Positions 33,203-45,717 of a stretch of DNA of 64,000 nt are shown here, piece after piece. Positions within the stretch are counted from its first letter, which is position 1; each line of letters starts with the position of its first letter. Under the pieces are notes generated by a model. It ran no database searches. It saw nothing but the letters and a program-made list of their open reading frames with translations, and was not told the origin of the DNA. The position numbers and the translations under genes were made by a program. Source of the stretch: Volvox africanus (lineage: Eukaryota > Chlorophyta > Chlorophyceae > Chlamydomonadales > Volvocaceae); contig BSDZ01000003.1 in assembly GCA_030268105.1 (NCBI GenBank), positions 1,860,001 to 1,924,000 of the forward strand, written 5' to 3'.

Positions 33203-35619
33203 GGACGGCAACCTAAGTTGCCAGCACAGCACCTTCGGCTGCAGATGCACCGCGGTCGAAGAGAGAAATATGGTCCTGCGGCAATGGGCGAAAAATTAAT
33301 TTTCTGTGACTTAAAATGGTTCAGGCTTTGACCTTGACCGTGAGGCGGCGGCGGCATCCCAATCACATACAGCTACAACGCAAGGAAAGCTGCCCATATA
33401 GTTAATTTTTAATTAAGCTTAGCAAAGGCATCGGTGAAGTCAGCCATGAAAATTGGAAAAGGCTTGAGCGTACCTTGGGTAGAAGACCTCGAAGCATGTC
33501 CGCGCCAGGTAGAAGATGCCACTGAGCATGGCTTTTAGGACAGGCCTAGCGACACAGCTCATGGTATCTGAATCCACGCAAACAAGCAAGCCTATCCAAA
33601 GAACAGGTGTGCTTGCAGCTTAAGGCCGCGGTGTGCGTATGTTGAAAGTCAGGTTCGATAGAGATAGAGTGTGCAGAGCAGGTAGCAGTAAACAACGTTG
33701 CATTTAAAACGCTGCAGTGAGAAAATGCGCACTGAACGGCCTAAGTAGCAAAAGTTTGATGAAAGTACGGCGGAGAGTGTACCTCCATCATAATCTGCCC
33801 TGCCAGGGGCTTCTTTACATATGTGAGAAATTTTGAGGTATTTCGTTGCTTACGGAAAGCTTTCAATCAATCCACGGTTATGATGGCACAGGGAAGTTAT
33901 GTGCATTCAGTACTAAGCTGGAACCACGGCCAGTAGCGTCTGTGGACGACGCGAAGTTGAACCTCTTTTTCCTAGGATAGAATTTGCAGCTCTCAGCGTT
34001 TTATTATGGAATTATGAGGCCTTGGCGCATGCTCTTTCACGCTTCGATGCCTTTGATTTTCCTTCAAAGAGACGTATTTATATCGAACACGTTTCACTGG
34101 AAGATAAGCGCGTGGAGGGGAGATGCCACGAGAGAACTGTGCGTGTGGGGGCGTTGACGCGCGGCGGGCAGCAACTGAGGCGCAATCAGTTGGGGCTCAG
34201 CCATATGGGCGCTTGCCAGGAGCCTCTTTGTCCGACACCATGGATCCGGCGCGATCCATGCACCCAGCGCACTTGTCAAGCGTATGGTGCTTGCTGTGTC
34301 GTTGATTATGCAGTTTTATTCATTGTATATGCGCTGTATGCACAACGAGCTATGGGTAGCCGGAGATGAACCGTTCAAATAAATGCGTGTTGGGCATTAG
34401 ACTACGTGTGTATGAGGCCGGATGGCCGTGTCTATTTATACATTGATCAGGACGTATTCACATACGGCTGGTAGAGGATGCCACGGCATGGGAACAGTGA
34501 CATCCACGACAGTGTACGCCTGATGGCTGGTGCGTGCTCGTGCCTTCATGCATATGTAATTTGTGGATGGGCTGTGGGCTGAACGTGTGTGTATGTTTTT
34601 GTATGATATGTTCACGTTCACTGTTTGGAAACTAGTTTGATAAGCCCCACCCCGCCGTTGGTATGGGCTATGGGTATGTGTTTATACCCCTTCACGTGAT
34701 ATGCTGATGACGAGCATGTGAACCATGCAGCTGTGTTGACTGCATTACCGAGCTACTAGAGCTGTGTAAACATCTTGCCGTATGCGTTAATTGCGTAGGC
34801 GTGTACTCAGACAGGAAGGGCGCAGAAAACTGAAACATAATGACATCTTGTCACACTGTAGGGGCTACGCAGCAAATATGGAATTATTGACGAGGGTCTG
34901 AGCTCAGGGTGTGCGTGGTTAAGAAAGTTACATGAAACACAAACAGAATTGTGGAAGTACCAATCACGATATAGTACAAAACATAGGTATCAGAGTCTGC
35001 CCAATTAAGGGTGGTATCGAAAGACACCGAATATGAAGTCAAAGCCCCATATATATGTTTCGTTCCAGGGACAGGCAAAGTGTCCAAGGAAGCTCCCAAG
35101 GATCCTGGATCGCGTGTTTCTGGGGTCGTAACCCTCCATGTGGTGGGGTTTCATTACCTCGCACCCATTACTCCTCCATTGCACAAACAGGGACAATCAA
35201 GACGTCCCGGCCAAAGCCACTCCGGCGGCTAAGGCCCCCCTTTTGTCCCAGCCAAAGCCACTCCGGCGGCTAAGGCCCCCCCTTTGTCCCAGCCAAAGCC
35301 GCTCCGGCGGCTAAAGCCCGCTTCTTTTTGCCACTCGTTACACAAGCAAAGGACAATACGTCCCAGCCACAGCCGCCCTGGAGGCAGAGCCCCCGACCAG
35401 TCCACACCAGGGCATTAAATCTGCGTGGAAAGGGTTTGTTAGTCAGTAAGGACATGTCTGATTACTATCGTAAGAACTGAGCAACACAATAAAACAGGCA
35501 GGCCGAGTCCCACACTTACCTTCTGATGACTAACATAAAGCCCTGATAAGATGCATGCAATCCCCCCTTTGTTTCCCTTGCTCCACCCCTCGCTCGTCAT
35601 ATGCCTTCGGCATGCGCAT

Positions 35620-36609
35620 CTAGTTGTTGTTCTCAAGTCTGCTATATGCGACTTGCAAGTGTTCGAAGGCTTTGAAGGCCAACGCCCTGTGTTGCCCACC
35701 GAGCAGGTGACGGTGTGGGTTCACCTGCCACCTGAGCCTGTCGTACACAGCCTTCCGTCCCTGGGTTTTGAACTTCTCCGGAGCAAGCTGGAAGATGAGA
35801 TGGTCGCCAAGTGCCTCATCTTCCAGTTTGCTAAGTGTGATCACACACTCAACCACATCCGCATTTGTAAGCCCCTCAGTGGGTATGACGACATGCCTCA
35901 CGTGGCGCAACCCGTAATCTGCACTTTGGGTATCCCCGCTTTCAGCCACGTCCCTCTCGTGGCACACCACGTTATCTGCACTTTGGGTATACCCGCTTTC
36001 AGCCACATCCCTCTCGTGGCACACCACGTTATCTGCACTTTGGGTATCTCCGCTTTCGGCCACGTGCCTCTCGTGGCACACCACGTTATCTGCACTTTGG
36101 GTATCCCCGCTTTCAGCCACGTCCCTCTCGTGGCACACCACATTATCTGCACTTTGGGTATCTCCGCTTTTGGCCACGTCCCTCTCGTGGCACACCACAT
36201 TATCCGCACTTTGGGTATCTCTGCTTTCGGCCACGTGCCTCTCGTGGCACACCACATTATCCGCACTTTGGGTATCTCCGCTTTCGGCCACGTCCCGCTC
36301 GTGGCACACCACATTATCCGCATTTTGGGTATCTCCGCTTTCGGCCACGTCCCTCTCGTAGTTAACCTCTTTGGTATCACTCTCATAATTGCCGATATGG
36401 ACCACTGGCACCTCGTGGTCGATTTTGCTCTCGATGCTCTGCGCATCCTGGTGTTGGAACACAGACACCTCATAGTCAAACCCATCACTTTTGGTCCCAT
36501 TTTTCCAGGGCTGAACTTCATGGTCAGGCTCACTGACGTCTGCCTCGCTTGGTATCTCCATAGGAACGACTGTCTGAGAACCCATAATCCAGCCAGATAT
36601 TTGCTGCAT
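35620..36609 (-). CDS. Candidate repeat protein (unit 8)
   Basis: 329 aa, eight central repeats. The predicted product is identical to that of unit 7. Confidence 0.33.
   Translation of the reverse strand: MQQISGWIMGSQTVVPMEIPSEADVSEPDHEVQPWKNGTKSDGFDYEVSVFQHQDAQSIESKIDHEVPVVHIGNYESDTKEVNYERDVAESGDTQNADNVVCHERDVAESGDTQSADNVVCHERHVAESRDTQSADNVVCHERDVAKSGDTQSADNVVCHERDVAESGDTQSADNVVCHERHVAESGDTQSADNVVCHERDVAESGYTQSADNVVCHERDVAESGDTQSADYGLRHVRHVVIPTEGLTNADVVECVITLSKLEDEALGDHLIFQLAPEKFKTQGRKAVYDRLRWQVNPHRHLLGGQHRALAFKAFEHLQVAYSRLENNN
35914..36359. repeat. 57-bp minisatellite, 8 copies (unit 8)
   Basis: The variant map is identical to unit 7, without unit 7's private CTCATGG change. Confidence 0.96.
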
Positions 36610-39026
36610 GGACGGCAACCTAAGTTGCCAGCACAGCACCTTCGGCTGCAGATGCACCGCGGTCGAAGAGAGAAATATGGTCCTGCGGCAATGGGCGAAA
36701 AATTAATTTTCTGTGACTTAAAATGGTTCAGGCTTTGACCTTGACCGTGAGGCGGCGGCGGCATCCCAATCACATACAGCTACAACGCAAGGAAAGCTGC
36801 CCATATAGTTAATTTTTAATTAAGCTTAGCAAAGGCATCGGTGAAGTCAGCCATGAAAATTGGAAAAGGCTTGAGCGTACCTTGGGTAGAAGACCTCGAA
36901 GCATGTCCGCGCCAGGTAGAAGATGCCACTGAGCATGGCTTTTAGGACAGGCCTAGCGACACAGCTCATGGTATCTGAATCCACGCAAACAAGCAAGCCT
37001 ATCCAAAGAACAGGTGTGCTTGCAGCTTAAGGCCGCGGTGTGCGTATGTTGAAAGTCAGGTTCGATAGAGATAGAGTGTGCAGAGCAGGTAGCAGTAAAC
37101 AACGTTGCATTTAAAACGCTGCAGTGAGAAAATGCGCACTGAACGGCCTAAGTAGCAAAAGTTTGATGAAAGTACGGCGGAGAGTGTACCTCCATCATAA
37201 TCTGCCCTGCCAGGGGCTTCTTTACATATGTGAGAAATTTTGAGGTATTTCGTTGCTTACGGAAAGCTTTCAATCAATCCACGGTTATGATGGCACAGGG
37301 AAGTTATGTGCATTCAGTACTAAGCTGGAACCACGGCCAGTAGCGTCTGTGGACGACGCGAAGTTGAACCTCTTTTTCCTAGGATAGAATTTGCAGCTCT
37401 CAGCGTTTTATTATGGAATTATGAGGCCTTGGCGCATGCTCTTTCACGCTTCGATGCCTTTGATTTTCCTTCAAAGAGACGTATTTATATCGAACACGTT
37501 TCACTGGAAGATAAGCGCGTGGAGGGGAGATGCCACGAGAGAACTGTGCGTGTGGGGGCGTTGACGCGCGGCGGGCAGCAACTGAGGCGCAATCAGTTGG
37601 GGCTCAGCCATATGGGCGCTTGCCAGGAGCCTCTTTGTCCGACACCATGGATCCGGCGCGATCCATGCACCCAGCGCACTTGTCAAGCGTATGGTGCTTG
37701 CTGTGTCGTTGATTATGCAGTTTTATTCATTGTATATGCGCTGTATGCACAACGAGCTATGGGTAGCCGGAGATGAACCGTTCAAATAAATGCGTGTTGG
37801 GCATTAGACTACGTGTGTATGAGGCCGGATGGCCGTGTCTATTTATACATTGATCAGGACGTATTCACATACGGCTGGTAGAGGATGCCACGGCATGGGA
37901 ACAGTGACATCCACGACAGTGTACGCCTGATGGCTGGTGCGTGCTCGTGCCTTCATGCATATGTAATTTGTGGATGGGCTGTGGGCTGAACGTGTGTGTA
38001 TGTTTTTGTATGATATGTTCACGTTCACTGTTTGGAAACTAGTTTGATAAGCCCCACCCCGCCGTTGGTATGGGCTATGGGTATGTGTTTATACCCCTTC
38101 ACGTGATATGCTGATGACGAGCATGTGAACCATGCAGCTGTGTTGACTGCATTACCGAGCTACTAGAGCTGTGTAAACATCTTGCCGTATGCGTTAATTG
38201 CGTAGGCGTGTACTCAGACAGGAAGGGCGCAGAAAACTGAAACATAATGACATCTTGTCACACTGTAGGGGCTACGCAGCAAATATGGAATTATTGACGA
38301 GGGTCTGAGCTCAGGGTGTGCGTGGTTAAGAAAGTTACATGAAACACAAACAGAATTGTGGAAGTACCAATCACGATATAGTACAAAACATAGGTATCAG
38401 AGTCTGCCCAATTAAGGGTGGTATCGAAAGACACCGAATATGAAGTCAAAGCCCCATATATATGTTTCGTTCCAGGGACAGGCAAAGTGTCCAAGGAAGC
38501 TCCCAAGGATCCTGGATCGCGTGTTTCTGGGGTCGTAACCCTCCATGTGGTGGGGTTTCATTACCTCGCACCCATTACTCCTCCATTGCACAAACAGGGA
38601 CAATCAAGACGTCCCGGCCAAAGCCACTCCGGCGGCTAAGGCCCCCCTTTTGTCCCAGCCAAAGCCACTCCGGCGGCTAAGGCCCCCCCTTTGTCCCAGC
38701 CAAAGCCGCTCCGGCGGCTAAAGCCCGCTTCTTTTTGCCACTCGTTACACAAGCAAAGGACAATACGTCCCAGCCACAGCCGCCCTGGAGGCAGAGCCCC
38801 CGACCAGTCCACACCAGGGCATTAAATCTGCGTGGAAAGGGTTTGTTAGTCAGTAAGGACATGTCTGATTACTATCGTAAGAACTGAGCAACACAATAAA
38901 ACAGGCAGGCCGAGTCCCACACTTACCTTCTGATGACTAACATAAAGCCCTGATAAGATGCATGCAATCCCCCCTTTGTTTCCCTTGCTCCACCCCTCGC
39001 TCGTCATATGCCTTCGGCATGCGCAT

Positions 39027-40016
39027 CTAGTTGTTGTTCTCAAGTCTGCTATATGCGACTTGCAAGTGTTCGAAGGCTTTGAAGGCCAACGCCCTGTGTT
39101 GCCCACCGAGCAGGTGACGGTGTGGGTTCACCTGCCACCTGAGCCTGTCGTACACAGCCTTCCGTCCCTGGGTTTTGAACTTCTCCGGAGCAAGCTGGAA
39201 GATGAGATGGTCGCCAAGTGCCTCATCTTCCAGTTTGCTAAGTGTGATCACACACTCAACCACATCCGCATTTGTAAGCCCCTCAGTGGGTATGACGACA
39301 TGCCTCACGTGGCGCAACCCGTAATCTGCACTTTGGGTATCCCCGCTTTCAGCCACGTCCCTCTCGTGGCACACCACGTTATCTGCACTTTGGGTATACC
39401 CGCTTTCAGCCACATCCCTCTCGTGGCACACCACGTTATCTGCACTTTGGGTATCTCCGCTTTCGGCCACGTGCCTCTCGTGGCACACCACGTTATCTGC
39501 ACTTTGGGTATCCCCGCTTTCAGCCACGTCCCTCTCGTGGCACACCACATTATCTGCACTTTGGGTATCTCCGCTTTTGGCCACGTCCCTCTCGTGGCAC
39601 ACCACATTATCCGCACTTTGGGTATCTCTGCTTTCGGCCACGTGCCTCTCGTGGCACACCACATTATCCGCACTTTGGGTATCTCCGCTTTCGGCCACGT
39701 CCCGCTCGTGGCACACCACATTATCCGCATTTTGGGTATCTCCGCTTTCGGCCACGTCCCTCTCGTAGTTAACCTCTTTGGTATCACTCTCATAATTGCC
39801 GATATGGACCACTGGCACCTCGTGGTCGATTTTGCTCTCGATGCTCTGCGCATCCTGGTGTTGGAACACAGACACCTCATAGTCAAACCCATCACTTTTG
39901 GTCCCATTTTTCCAGGGCTGAACTTCATGGTCAGGCTCACTGACGTCTGCCTCGCTGGGTATCTCCATAGGAACGACTGTCTGAGAACCCATAATCCAGC
40001 CAGATATTTGCTGCAT
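39027..40016 (-). CDS. Candidate repeat protein (unit 9)
   Basis: 329 aa, eight central repeats, with the same predicted product as units 7 and 8. The CCA-to-CCC difference in the N-terminal part (about 39957) is silent. Confidence 0.33.
   Translation of the reverse strand: MQQISGWIMGSQTVVPMEIPSEADVSEPDHEVQPWKNGTKSDGFDYEVSVFQHQDAQSIESKIDHEVPVVHIGNYESDTKEVNYERDVAESGDTQNADNVVCHERDVAESGDTQSADNVVCHERHVAESRDTQSADNVVCHERDVAKSGDTQSADNVVCHERDVAESGDTQSADNVVCHERHVAESGDTQSADNVVCHERDVAESGYTQSADNVVCHERDVAESGDTQSADYGLRHVRHVVIPTEGLTNADVVECVITLSKLEDEALGDHLIFQLAPEKFKTQGRKAVYDRLRWQVNPHRHLLGGQHRALAFKAFEHLQVAYSRLENNN
39321..39766. repeat. 57-bp minisatellite, 8 copies (unit 9)
   Basis: The variant map is identical to units 7 and 8, including the GY monomer. 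Confidence 0.96.
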
Positions 40017-42424
40017 GGACGGCAACCTAAGTTGCCAGCACAGCACCTTCGGCTGCAGATGCACCGCGGTCGAAGAGAGAAATATGGTCCTGCGGCAATG
40101 GGCGAAAAATTAATTTTCTGTGACTTAAAATGGTTCAGGCTTTGACCTTGACCGTGAGGCGGCGGCGGCATCCCAATCACATACAGCTACAACGCAAGGA
40201 AAGCTGCCCATATAGTTAATTTTTAATTAAGCTTAGCAAAGGCATCGGTGAAGTCAGCCATGAAAATTGGAAAAGGCTTGAGCGTACCTTGGGTAGAAGA
40301 CCTCGAAGCATGTCCGCGCCAGGTAGAAGATGCCACTGAGCATGGCTTTTAGGACAGGCCTAGCGACACAGCTCATGGTATCTGAATCCACGCAAACAAG
40401 CAAGCCTATCCAAAGAACAGGTGTGCTTGCAGCTTAAGGCCGCGGTGTGCGTATGTTGAAAGTCAGGTTCGATAGAGATAGAGTGTGCAGAGCAGGTAGC
40501 AGTAAACAACGTTGCATTTAAAACGCTGCAGTGAGAAAATGCGCACTGAACGGCCTAAGTAGCAAAAGTTTGATGAAAGTACGGCGGAGAGTGTACCTCC
40601 ATCATAATCTGCCCTGCCAGGGGCTTCTTTACATATGTGAGAAATTTTGAGGTATTTCGTTGCTTACGGAAAGCTTTCAATCAATCCACGGTTATGATGG
40701 CACAGGGAAGTTATGTGCATTCAGTACTAAGCTGGAACCACGGCCAGTAGCGTCTGTGGACGACGCGAAGTTGAACCTCTTTTTCCTAGGATAGAATTTG
40801 CAGCTCTCAGCGTTTTATTATGGAATTATGAGGCCTTGGCGCATGCTCTTTCACGCTTCGATGCCTTTGATTTTCCTTCAAAGAGACGTATTTATATCGA
40901 ACACGTTTCACTGGAAGATAAGCGCGTGGAGGGGAGATGCCACGAGAGAACTGTGCGTGTGGGGGCGTTGACGCGCGGCGGGCAGCAACTGAGGCGCAAT
41001 CAGTTGGGGCTCAGCCATATGGGCGCTTGCCAGGAGCCTCTTTGTCCGACACCATGGATCCGGCGCGATCCATGCACCCAGCGCACTTGTCAAGCGTATG
41101 GTGCTTGCTGTGTCGTTGATTATGCAGTTTTATTCATTGTATATGCGCTGTATGCACAACGAGCTATGGGTAGCCGGAGATGAACCGTTCAAATAAATGC
41201 GTGTTGGGCATTAGACTACGTGTGTATGAGGCCGGATGGCCGTGTCTATTTATACATTAATCAGGACGTATTCACATACGGCTGGTAGAGGATGCCACGG
41301 CATGGGAACAGTGACATCCACGACAGTGTACGCCTGATGGCTGGTGCGTGCTCGTGCCTTCATGCATATGTAATTTGTGGATGGGCTGTGGGCTGAACGT
41401 GTGTGTATGTTTTTGTATGATATGTTCACGTTCACTGTTTGGAAACTAGTTTGATAAGCCCCACCCCGCCGTTGGTATGGGCTATGGGTATGTGTTTATA
41501 CCCCTTCACGTGATATGCTGATGACGAGCATGTGAACCATGCAGCTGTGTTGACTGCATTACCGAGCTACTAGAGCTGTGTAAACATCTTGCCGTATGCG
41601 TTAATTGCGTAGGCGTGTACTCAGACAGGAAGGGCGCAGAAAACTGAAACATAATGACATCTTGTCACACTGTAGGGGCTACGCAGCAAATATGGAATTA
41701 TTGACGAGGGTCTGAGCTCAGGGTGTGCGTGGTTAAGAAAGTTACATGAAACACAAACAGAATTGTGGAAGTACCAATCACGATATAGTACAAAACATAG
41801 GTATCAGAGTCTGCCCAATTAAGGGTGGTATCGAAAGACACCGAATATGAAGTCAAAGCCCCATAGATATGTTTCGTTCCAGGGACAGGCAAAGTGTCCA
41901 AGGAAGCTCCCAAGGATCCTGGATCGCGTGTTTCTGGGGTCGTAACCCTCCATGTGGTGGGGTTTCTTTACCTCGCACCCATTACTCCTCCATTGCACAA
42001 ACAGGGACAATCAAGACGTCCCGGCCAAAGCCACTCCGGCGGCTAAGGCCCCCCTTTTGTCCCAGCCAAAGCCACTCCGGCGGCTAAGGCCCCCCCTTTG
42101 TCCCAGCCAAAGCCGCTCCGGCGGCTAAAGCCCGCTTCTTTTTGCCACTCGTTACACAAGCAAAGGACAATACGTCCCAGCCACAGCCGCCCTGGAGGCA
42201 GAGCCCCCGACCAGTCCACACCAGGGCATTAAATCAGGGTTTGTTAGTCAGTAAGGACATGTCTAATTACTATCGTAAGAACTGAGCAACACAATAAAAC
42301 AGGCAGGCCAAGTCCCACACTTACCTTCTGATGACTAACATAAAGCCCTGATAAGATGCATGCAATCCCCCCTTTGTTTCCCTTGCTCCACCCCTCGCTC
42401 GTCATATGCCTTCGGCATGCGCAT

Positions 42425-43300
42425 CTAGTTGTTGTTCTCAAGTCTGCTATATGCGACTTGCAAGTGTTCGAAGGCTTTGAAGGCCAACGCCCTGTGTTGC
42501 CCACCGAGCAGGTGACGGTGTGGGTTCACCTGCCACCTGAGCCTGTCGTACACAGCCTTCCGTCCCTGGGTTTTGAACTTCTCCGGAGCAAGCTGGAAGA
42601 TGAGATGGTCGCCAAGTGCCTCATCTTCCAGTTTGCTAAGTGTGATCACCCACTCAACCACATCCGCATTTGTAAGCCCCTCAGTGGGTATGACGACATG
42701 CCTCACGTGGCGCAACCCGTTATCTGCACTTTGGGTATCTCCGCTTTCGGCCACGTGCCTCTCGTGGCACACCACGTTATCTGCACTTTGGGTATCCCCG
42801 CTTTCAGCCACGTCCCTCTCGTGGCACACCACATTATCCGCACTTTGGGTATCTCCGCTTTCGGCCACATGCCTCTCGTGGCACACCACATTATCCGCAC
42901 TTTGGGTATCTCCGCTTTCGGCCACGTGCCTCTCGTGGCACACCACATTATCCGCACTTTGGGTATCTCCGCTTTCGGCCACGTCCCGCTCGTGGCACAC
43001 CACATTATCCGCATTTTGGGTATCTCCGCTTTCGGCCACGTCCCTCTCGTAGTTAACCTCTTTGGTATCACTCTCATAATTGCCGATATGGACCACTGGC
43101 ACCTCGTGGTCGATTTTGCTCTCGATGCTCTGCGCATCCTGGTGTTGGAACACAGACACCTCATAGTCAAACCCATCACTTTTGGTCCCATTTTTCCAGG
43201 GCTGAACTTCATGGTCAGGCTCACTGACGTCTGCCTCGCTGGGTATCTCCATAGGAACGACTGTCTGAGAACCCATAATCCAGCCAGATATTTGCTGCAT
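42425..43300 (-). CDS. Candidate repeat protein (unit 10)
   Basis: 291 aa, six central repeats. It keeps W (EWVITL) in the linker before the J-like segment, unlike unit 9. Confidence 0.33.
   Translation of the reverse strand: MQQISGWIMGSQTVVPMEIPSEADVSEPDHEVQPWKNGTKSDGFDYEVSVFQHQDAQSIESKIDHEVPVVHIGNYESDTKEVNYERDVAESGDTQNADNVVCHERDVAESGDTQSADNVVCHERHVAESGDTQSADNVVCHERHVAESGDTQSADNVVCHERDVAESGDTQSADNVVCHERHVAESGDTQSADNGLRHVRHVVIPTEGLTNADVVEWVITLSKLEDEALGDHLIFQLAPEKFKTQGRKAVYDRLRWQVNPHRHLLGGQHRALAFKAFEHLQVAYSRLENNN
42719..43050. repeat. 57-bp minisatellite, 6 copies (unit 10)
   Basis: Minus-strand order: D-N, D, H, H, D, H. One monomer carries GCCACATGCC (42863), which is silent in the minus frame. 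Confidence 0.96.
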
Positions 43301-45717
43301 GGACGGCAACCTAAGTTGCCAGCACAGCACCTTCGGCTGCAGATGCACCGCGGTCGAAGAGAGAAATATGGTCCTGCGGCAATGGGCGAAAAATTAATTT
43401 TCTGTGACTTAAAATGGTTCAGGCTTTGACCTTGACCGTGAGGCGGCGGCGGCATCCCAATCACATACAGCTACAACGCAAGGAAAGCTGCCCATATAGT
43501 TAATTTTTAATTAAGCTTAGCAAAGGCATCGGTGAAGTCAGCCATGAAAATTGGAAAAGGCTTGAGCGTACCTTGGGTAGAAGACCTCGAAGCATGTCCG
43601 CGCCAGGTAGAAGATGCCACTGAGCATGGCTTTTAGGACAGGCCTAGCGACACAGCTCATGGTATCTGAATCCACGCAAACAAGCAAGCCTATCCAAAGA
43701 ACAGGTGTGCTTGCAGCTTAAGGCCGCGGTGTGCGTATATTGAAAGTCAGGTTCGATAGAGATAGAGTGTGCAGAGCAGGTAGCAGTAAACAACGTTGCA
43801 TTTAAAACGCTGCAGTGAGAAAATGCGCACTGAACGGCCTAAGTAGCAAAAGTTTGATGAAAGTACGGCGGAGAGTGTACCTCCATCATAATCTGCCCTG
43901 CCAGGGGCTTCTTTACATATGTGAGAAATTTTGAGGTATTTCGTTGCTTACGGAAAGCTTTCAATCAATCCACGGTTATGATGGCACAGGGAAGTTATGT
44001 GCATTCAGTACTAAGCTGGAACCACGGCCAGTAGCGTCTGTGGACGACGCGAAGTTGAACCTCTTTTTCCTAGGATAGAATTTGCAGCTCTCAGCGTTTT
44101 ATTATGGAATTATGAGGCCTTGGCGCATGCTCTTTCACGCTTCGATGCCTTTGATTTTCCTTCAAAGAGACGTATTTATATCGAACACGTTTCACTGGAA
44201 GATAAGCGCGTGGAGGGGAGATGCCACGAGAGAACTGTGCGTGTGGGGGCGTTGACGCGCGGCGGGCAGCAACTGAGGCGCAATCAGTTGGGGCTCAGCC
44301 ATATGGGCGCTTGCCAGGAGCCTCTTTGTCCGACACCATGGATCCGGCGCGATCCATGCACCCAGCGCACTTGTCAAGCGTATGGTGCTTGCTGTGTCGT
44401 TGATTATGCAGTTTTATTCATTGTATATGCGCTGTATGCACAACGAGCTATGGGTAGCCGGAGATGAACCGTTCAAATAAATGCGTGTTGGGCATTAGAC
44501 TACGTGTGTATGAGGCCGGATGGCCGTGTCTATTTATACATTGATCAGGACGTATTCACATACGGCTGGTAGAGGATGCCACGGCATGGGAACAGTGACA
44601 TCCACGACAGTGTACGCCTGATGGCTGGTGCGTGCTCGTGCCTTCATGCATATGTAATTTGTGGATGGGCTGTGGGCTGAACGTGTGTGTATGTTTTTGT
44701 ATGATATGTTCACGTTCACTGTTTGGAAACTAGTTTGATAAGCCCCACCCCGCCGTTGGTATGGGCTATGGGTATGTGTTTATACCCCTTCACGTGATAT
44801 GCTGATGACGAGCATGTGAACCATGCAGCTGTGTTGACTGCATTACCGAGCTACTAGAGCTGTGTAAACATCTTGCCGTATGCGTTAATTGCGTAGGCGT
44901 GTACTCAGACAGGAAGGGCGCAGAAAACTGAAACATAATGACATCTTGTCACACTGTAGGGGCTACGCAGCAAATATGGAATTATTGACGAGGGTCTGAG
45001 CTCAGGGTGTGCGTGGTTAAGAAAGTTACATGAAACACAAACAGAATTGTGGAAGTACCAATCACGATATAGTACAAAACATAGGTATCAGAGTCTGCCC
45101 AATTAAGGGTGGTATCGAAAGACACCGAATATGAAGTCAAAGCCCCATATATATGTTTCGTTCCAGGGACAGGCAAAGTGTCCAAGGAAGCTCCCAAGGA
45201 TCCTGGATCGCGTGTTTCTGGGGTCGTAACCCTCCATGTGGTGGGGTTTCATTACCTCGCACCCATTACTCCTCCATTGCACAAACAGGGACAATCAAGA
45301 CGTCCCGGCCAAAGCCACTCCGGCGGCTAAGGCCCCCCTTTTGTCCCAGCCAAAGCCACTCCGGCGGCTAAGGCCCCCCCTTTGTCCCAGCCAAAGCCGC
45401 TCCGGCGGCTAAAGCCCGCTTCTTTTTGCCACTCGTTACACAAGCAAAGGACAATACGTCCCAGCCACAGCCGCCCTGGAGGCAGAGCCCCCGACCAGTC
45501 CACACCAGGGCATTAAATCTGCGTGGAAAGGGTTTGTTAGTCAGTAAGGACATGTCTGATTACTATCGTAAGAACTGAGCAACACAATAAAACAGGCAGG
45601 CCGAGTCCCACACTTACCTTCTGATGACTAACATAAAGCCCTGATAAGATGCATGCAATCCCCCCTTTGTTTCCCTTGCTCCACCCCTCGCTCGTCATAT
45701 GCCTTCGGCATGCGCAT

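Larger units (their letters stand above)
32144..35550. repeat. Array unit 7, short form (3407 bp)
   Basis: Eight minisatellite copies, nearly identical to units 8 and 9. A private change CTCATGGCACAC at 32549-32560 replaces CTCGTGGCACAC. It shares CGCTTGGTATC (about 33139) with units 6 and 8. Confidence 0.95.
35551..38957. repeat. Array unit 8, short form (3407 bp)
   Basis: Eight minisatellite copies in the same variant order as units 7 and 9. Together these form a run of three almost identical units, which suggests very recent duplication or conversion. Confidence 0.95.
38958..42355. repeat. Array unit 9, short form with 9-bp deletion (3398 bp)
   Basis: Eight minisatellite copies in the unit 7/8 order. 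TGCGTGGAA is missing at about 42235 (AAATCAGGGTTTG where other units have AAATCTGCGTGGAAAGGG). The right part carries CCATAGATATG at 41862, shared only with unit 11. Confidence 0.95.
42356..45648. repeat. Array unit 10, short form (3293 bp)
   Basis: Six minisatellite copies. The monomer order is shared, apart from single changes, with units 12 and 15, marking a second recurring unit class. Confidence 0.95.
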
